Positions 57,303 through 64,000 of a DNA stretch of 64,000 bases are shown here, piece by piece (position 1 is the stretch's first letter; each line of letters begins with the position of its first letter). This stretch comes from Impatiens glandulifera (lineage: Eukaryota > Streptophyta > Magnoliopsida > Ericales > Balsaminaceae). Under the pieces are notes generated by a model, which saw only the letters and a list, made by a program, of their open reading frames with translations, did no database searches and was not told the origin of the DNA. The position numbers and the translations under genes were made by a program. The stretch is from assembly GCF_907164915.1 (NCBI RefSeq), contig NC_061867.1, positions 36,865,338 to 36,929,337 on the forward strand, in the 5' to 3' direction.

Positions 57303-59470
57303 ATCTACTCTAATAACTAGGTCGTTTGTTCATCTGCAAAGCTTGGTTGGAAGGTTAGGGTTTATAATTTACCATGTTCTGTAATAGTTAGGGTTTCTAG
57401 TGTATCCTATTCTGTTATTGCTCTATTTTGTTATTGTGTTCTGCTATTCATCAAAATGGGAAGAAAGAAAAACAATAAGAATAAGGAAGTCAGAGAATTT
57501 GTGATGAAAGGTTTAAGGGAGGTAGATGAAAAGGAAATCGATAGAATTGCTAAAAATATTATCCATGAAATACAAGAATGCAGCAAAGGTAAAGAACCAA
57601 TTACTGATATAAATTCTGAAGAAAATGCAACAGGAAAACAAGGGGAAAATGAAGTAATATGGAAGGTTGAGTATAATGAAAGAGCAAACCTCTTTGGACT
57701 TAAAAATCAAATCACAAAGTTACTGATGCATGCAAAGAAAGGAGAGATTGTGCTCAACAAAGAGAAAATACAGCAAACAACCGTCCAATTGAATATACAT
57801 TGTCTTCAAGATTGGAACATACTGAAGAAGGAAGGATACAAAAAGATAGTAAACTGGTCAGTGGAAAGAATGAGGGAGCTAATAAAGTCTTCAAAATCAA
57901 AGACCTATACTATCAGGAGTAATTCCAACTGGAAGATAAATGAAGTATGGAAAAAGAATGCAGAAAAAAAGTAGAAGATCATTCATACAAAGGTCAAATC
58001 TACTTGGGTGAGTTTAAAACAAAAGTTGAGATTCTCAACTCTCCTTTTGAATTTAAATTGTCCACTGAAGTGGAGGAGAAATGCGTCAAAGAATGAGAAA
58101 TGTAGTTGTTGGGAACTACATAGGAAAGCACCGTGTATCTTTTCCAAACACTAAGGAATCACTAATGAAACAATGGGAGCAGAAGGGACTGAAGAAGATT
58201 TTTACAAACATCCATGATCTCTATTTTATACAATTCAAAAAAGGAACGAACTTGGATGATATTCTGAAAATTGGGAATACTTATATTGAATCTAACTATA
58301 TGAAGTTGAAGAGATGGTCTGAAGAATTGAGCCTTCTAAGCAAGCCAAAGAAAACAACTCAAATATGGTTCCAACTTAAGAACATCCCAACACACATGTA
58401 CAATGCAGAAGCTCTAAGTCACTTTGCTAGTCTATTGGAGAAACCATTATATATGGACCCAATTACAGAGAGAGGAGAGCACCTCACTTTTCCTAGAATA
58501 AGCATTGAAGTGCATCCTCAAAGTAAACTGCCAAATAACATGACAGTTGTTGATAGGAATGGAAAGCTCACAATCATGGAAATATCATATAAATGTAAGC
58601 CAAACAGGTGTGCTTTCTGCAATACTTTCCAACATGTTAGTACTAAATATTCAAAAGCAATTGAGGAAGAACAGAAAATAATGAAAGCACGGGAAGCAAA
58701 AAAAGCAAGAAAATGAAACGGAAGAATCAAGAATGGAAGAGCATATTGTGGAAGTTAAGGATAGTGATAAAAGAAGACAAAAATAAGGAAAATGAAGAGG
58801 AAGAAAGCAAGAATGATTCTGAGAAAAATGAAAGCAGCGAAAGAAAGAATGTAAATGGAATCAAGGTGAAGAGGAAAAGAAAATTTTCTGTAATGCAAAG
58901 GATTAGGATGAAAATGGAAGATGAACATCAAGTTATTGAGGAAACTTAAGAGGAAAACACCCAAAATTTCAAAGCTGAAATAGAGAATTCTAAAGCCGAT
59001 AAAGAAGATTCTAAATTTGATGTGGAGTCTGAATCCGAAGCTGAAGATAATGAAGACAAGAATACAGAAATTCAAGTTGAAGATAACAAAGGTAAAAGCC
59101 CTGAAAATCTAAGAAATAATTCTTTTTATCAAATCAGAGCGGGCCCGTACAAAGAGAGAATTAAAAATAAGAATTAACAATACTCATCATCCTCTTCAAT
59201 ACAATCTCCTTTTATCGTTAGAGGAAGAGGAAGAGGAAGGGGAAGAATGCATCTCAATGAAAATAGATTGCATGCAAAAATCACAGGTTGGGATGGTTAG
59301 GTTTGAATCTCTGTTTTTTAGAATGTATAAATGCTACTAATCAATTTTTTTAGGGTCTTTTGATTATCATTCTTAATCATACCTAGAGTTTGTCTAGCTT
59401 TGATTTCTGACCCTCCCACTTTTGGGATTTTAATGAAATGGTTTTAACCGTTCCCCCCCTAAAAAAAACT
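57110..59470 (+). mobile_element. LINE with ORF1 only (no ORF2)
   Basis: ORF1 begins at 57456, and 3' UTR sequence with TTAATGAAATGGTTTTAACC and a short A tail follows at about 59390-59470. Between the end of the ORF1 tail (about 59300) and the 3' UTR there is no endonuclease or reverse transcriptase. The 3' UTR is related to those of the two other LINEs in the window, so this is an L1-type element that lost ORF2 or spreads as an ORF1-only form. Confidence 0.75.
57456..59300 (+). pseudogene. LINE ORF1 protein (DUF4283 and zinc knuckle), interrupted
   Basis: RNA-binding ORF1 protein of plant L1 elements. The first segment (57456-57974) is basic and rich in lysine (MGRKKNNKNKE). The second (58081-58716) carries the DUF4283 fold: IHDLYFIQFKKGTNLDDIL, QIWFQLKNIPTHMYNAEAL, KPLYMDPITERGEHLTFPRI. 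A zinc knuckle follows (CAFCNTFQHVSTKY) whose last cysteine is a tyrosine. The third part is an acidic and lysine-rich tail split over frames, ending near 59300 in an RGRGRGRGR stretch. Stops or shifts near 57972, 58714 and 58947 break it. Confidence 0.8.
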
Positions 59471-61178
<1,708 letters not shown>

Positions 61179-61339
61179 ATTATTATAGGAGTGCAAACAA
61201 TAATACATCATTAATTGACTTGAAACCCTACACATCTTATTATTCTATAAGTGTTCCCAGCAACTGATCTTCACTTGACAAGAAGATGTCATCCTGAAAT
61301 TTTGAGATTAGAGAGATGAATTAAGTGACGGAACCTACA

Positions 61340-62201
61340 TTAGACAAACAGATAAGAAATAAAATAGTTGGAGGGAGGATGAGTAATAAATGTGCCTGAA
61401 ATATTTGGTGGGTTGGCGACATAGGAGGAGCAAACTTGGTTAATGGTGTCATTGATTTGCTTAACAGTGGCTTTATTGGCAAAGATATAATTCCTCTTCA
61501 CATGATGGATGCAGTTAAGGACCACCGACTTTGTATAATCCCCACACCCATTTTGCTGGCAATATTCAGCTGCATCTGTTGGATCGACATTAATAACTCC
61601 CGCCTCTGTTAGGTTGTACTTCGCCGGACAAGGGTTTGGTGGCTTGTACTTAATTCAATCAAACCACTTAGAGTAAGTTTAGAGAAAATAGAATACCTTA
61701 TACAATAATTCACGTATTATGTTTTTTTCTATAATGATAAAAAGAAAGATATAGTATGTTTTACATATAAGATGCAGAAGTGGGCACTTCTCCACTGTTC
61801 GAATGGAGAAAGGTTTACATTTGACGTGGGGAGAGTTTTGTCTGAAAACACAAGAACGTGAGTTCAATACTTTCGGTTACTATGTAAAAAGAAAAAGAGA
61901 AATGATTGGGAGTGAGAATTTGTGGGAGGAATGATGTGACGCAATTTAATTAACAAAAAAAAATAACAAAATTTCTTTTTTCTCTCTCTCCTCACCTTTT
62001 ATCATTTTTTCAACATGTAGTGTCATATCATTCTCTCCCCATTCACTCCCTCAAATTCCCTCTCCCTATCACCCTCAAAGAAAAACACAGAGAAATTGAG
62101 AGCTTACTCTCTGCTATGGTGCAGCCAAATAGGAAGACGACACAGACACTCAAAATGAGGCAAATAAGTAAACTAGGTTTACTACCATTATTGTAGTTCA
62201 T
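61340..62201 (-). CDS. Small secreted cysteine-rich protein, DUF7731-like
   Basis: Host gene on the minus strand in three exons: 62108-62201, 61765-61841 and 61340-61648, with GT-AG borders and agreeing phases, about 159 residues. The start at 62199-62201 gives a signal peptide with core LLICLILSVCVVFLFGCTIA. Exon 2 has VNLSPFEQWRSAHFCILY. Exon 3 has PNPCPAKYNLTEAGVINV, AAEYCQQNGCGDYTKSVV, LNCIHHVKRNYIFANKATVK and INDTINQVCSS. This order of cysteines and the KRxxxFANKATV segment match plant proteins I recall as DUF7731, of unknown function, secreted or membrane-anchored. The last 20 residues may be wrong if a GC-AG intron starts at about 61392. No lesion is visible. The nearest mobile element is the LINE 1.9 kb away. 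Confidence 0.65.
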
Positions 62202-64000
62202 GATGTTTATCAAAAATTTGTGGTCTAAGAATAGATGATTGTGTTATGTATAGAAGAAGAAGTAATTTAGAGTCTAGAGATTATGGACAATAAAAGAACA
62301 AGTCATAGAGACGTCTCCTTGAAAACTAGGAAAAAAACTCTGCCTTGTCTTGTAACACTAGTATATCCCCTGAATATACATATAATAAACATATGGAGAT
62401 GAAAACAAGAGAAATAACCAAATTATGAGGCAAGAAAAAGAAGAAAAAAGAAACAAGAACAATGCAACAATTAAAAAACTGATTCCAGCTTCAAATGACT
62501 CACCCATTACTTTTATTACCTTTGGCCTTTTCCTGTAAAGTGGATAAATTCTCCTACCCTGTTCTTAATATGCATGTGTTCAACAAATTAATCAAATAAA
62601 AGATAGGGAGTCAGAAAAAGCTAGTACTCTTAATAAAAATAAAATTTTAGAGATATAAGATAAACTACATAAAGTTAAATACTCACAAGTATAAAAAAAA
62701 CTATATAAAATAAAAATAAGAATAGTGATAATAGTGGAATTTATAACCAGAGTTTCGTTTATAAACAATATTATTTATAATAAATAAATATATAAAATAA
62801 TAATTAATAAAATTATTGTTATAAAAATAAATAAATATTTTTTAATTAAAATATTAAACTATTTAAAAATATATATATTGAAAATAATTATATATAATAA
62901 TAATAATATTAAAACTAAATAAAATATATTAATATATTATATAATAATAAGTTATATATATATTAATAAAAAGTATAATGATATATTAAAATTAAGTGAT
63001 ATAAATAAAATGTGGAACCTAGAGATATTAGTTACAATTTTATATAATTATTAGGTATAAATTAGTAAAATTTTAACAAACATTATATAAAAACACTATT
63101 AATATAGTTTATACTATACCAAAAAATGTGTTTATTATTACGTATAAAAGTGTAGATAAAGTATAGTTGTATATACAGTAAATTATATTTGGTTATTTGG
63201 TGGATTAGAATTTATATATACAATAATATATGGATATAAATTATACCTTGAGGTAGCGTTTGTTATACTGTATTATTTATATAGGTATTAATTGTAAGGG
63301 TTATAAATTGTAAAGGGGTAATGAGAGGTATAAGTTATGTATGTTATTTGTATTTGGTTGAAAGTATAAGAAGGTATAAATTGTATAGATTTTATAATTT
63401 TGTTTTTGGTTGATAGTATAAAAATGTTGTATAAAATGTAAAAGAACATTTTTGCCTTTTATATTTATATTAATTTAATTTAATTGTTAAATTAATATTT
63501 ACTTAACTTTTTTTTTATTTCTCTCTATTTATATGTTTTTTTTTTTATTTCTTGTATTCTATGATCACATTTTGTGGGAACCACTAAATGAGATTAGTAT
63601 AAAATTACATAAACCAGTAAGTTATAATGCAGATAGGGACAAAGGGGAGAGTTTTCAGAAATAGAAAAGTTATAAAGTCATAATATACCAATGAGTCTGA
63701 TTGGAGAAAGAAATCAGAAAAAAAATTAATGATGTTTCGATCGAATAGACTAAGACAAAGAAAAGTTGCTACACAGAAAGACTTCTAATTCTCATAAGAA
63801 GTCCCTAGATAAAGAATATAAGCTAAACATGGGCTTCCATGCTAAAGAGCGAAGGAAGAAAGCAATATAGTTGGGAAGATAGCTAAATTACTGGCTTAAA
63901 TGAATCAAGAACTAACCATCAACATTTTAGTAAAATGGAAGAGAACCACATAATAGATTCTGAAAATATACTTAATTTGGGTACAAGAATCATATAGCAG
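62202..64000. other. Promoter side of the DUF7731-like gene and AT-rich spacer
   Basis: No further gene seen. From about 62630 to 63130 the sequence is nearly pure A/T. Around 63180-63440 words such as GGTATAAATTGTATA recur loosely, which may be a worn MITE, but ends could not be found. Confidence 0.45.

Noticed and set aside
63180..63440. MITE suggested by repeated GGTATAAATTGTATA words
   Set aside because: No inverted ends or target duplication could be located; left as AT-rich spacer.

Overview
Plant nuclear DNA, almost certainly from a eudicot. The window is AT-rich, has GT-AG introns, a receptor-kinase gene of a plant-only family, plant mobile domain and FAR1-type proteins, copia and L1-type retroelements, PIF/Harbinger and hAT transposons and Helitron-like ends. 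I cannot name the species. Host genes sit only at the two edges: the 5' end of an LRR receptor-like kinase (352-790, minus) and a small secreted cysteine-rich protein of the DUF7731 type (61340-62201, minus). Nearly everything between is layered mobile DNA.

Layout. 1449-1975: two inverted copies of a tRNA-like 310-bp repeat with a Helitron-like end. 5052-9956: complete but inactivated Ty1/copia element (TSD AAAGC). 10560-11710: older copia remnant. 13508-35554: a giant Mutator-like element (MULE) of about 22 kb. 35664-36545: short tandem repeat and LTR remnant. 36640-42480: a GACCGAG-rich repeat split by a truncated LINE (12-bp TSD) and by a second copia element (TSD CCAAG, RNase H missing). 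45468-52872: a hAT element holding a smaller hAT-like element, which holds a PIF/Harbinger element; a 5'-truncated LINE sits in the same outer hAT. 53330-56902: about a dozen tandem copies of the tRNA-like repeat ending in a Helitron-like terminus. 57110-59470: a LINE that has ORF1 but no ORF2. The rest is AT-rich spacer with microsatellites.

The MULE is the centre of interest. Its long terminal inverted repeats enclose five recognisable genes plus one unassigned reading frame. Three plus-strand genes are read inward from the left: Ulp1-like protease A, a plant mobile domain protein, and Ulp1-like protease B. Two minus-strand genes are read inward from the right: a FAR1/MudrA-type DDE transposase and a spliced, uninterrupted tandem-BRCT gene of BRCA1/BARD1 type. 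The noncoding parts carry dozens of copies of a palindrome close to AGCGAATAAATATTCGCTT and a second recurrent block, neither seen in the flanks. The layout fits the Ulp1-carrying MULEs described as Kaonashi and CUMULE, but the BRCT gene and the dispersed palindrome are, as far as I know, not described parts of such elements. The transposase, both Ulp1 genes and the mobile domain gene carry in-frame stops or frameshifts, so this copy is probably no longer autonomous; the BRCT gene alone reads cleanly through all its exons.
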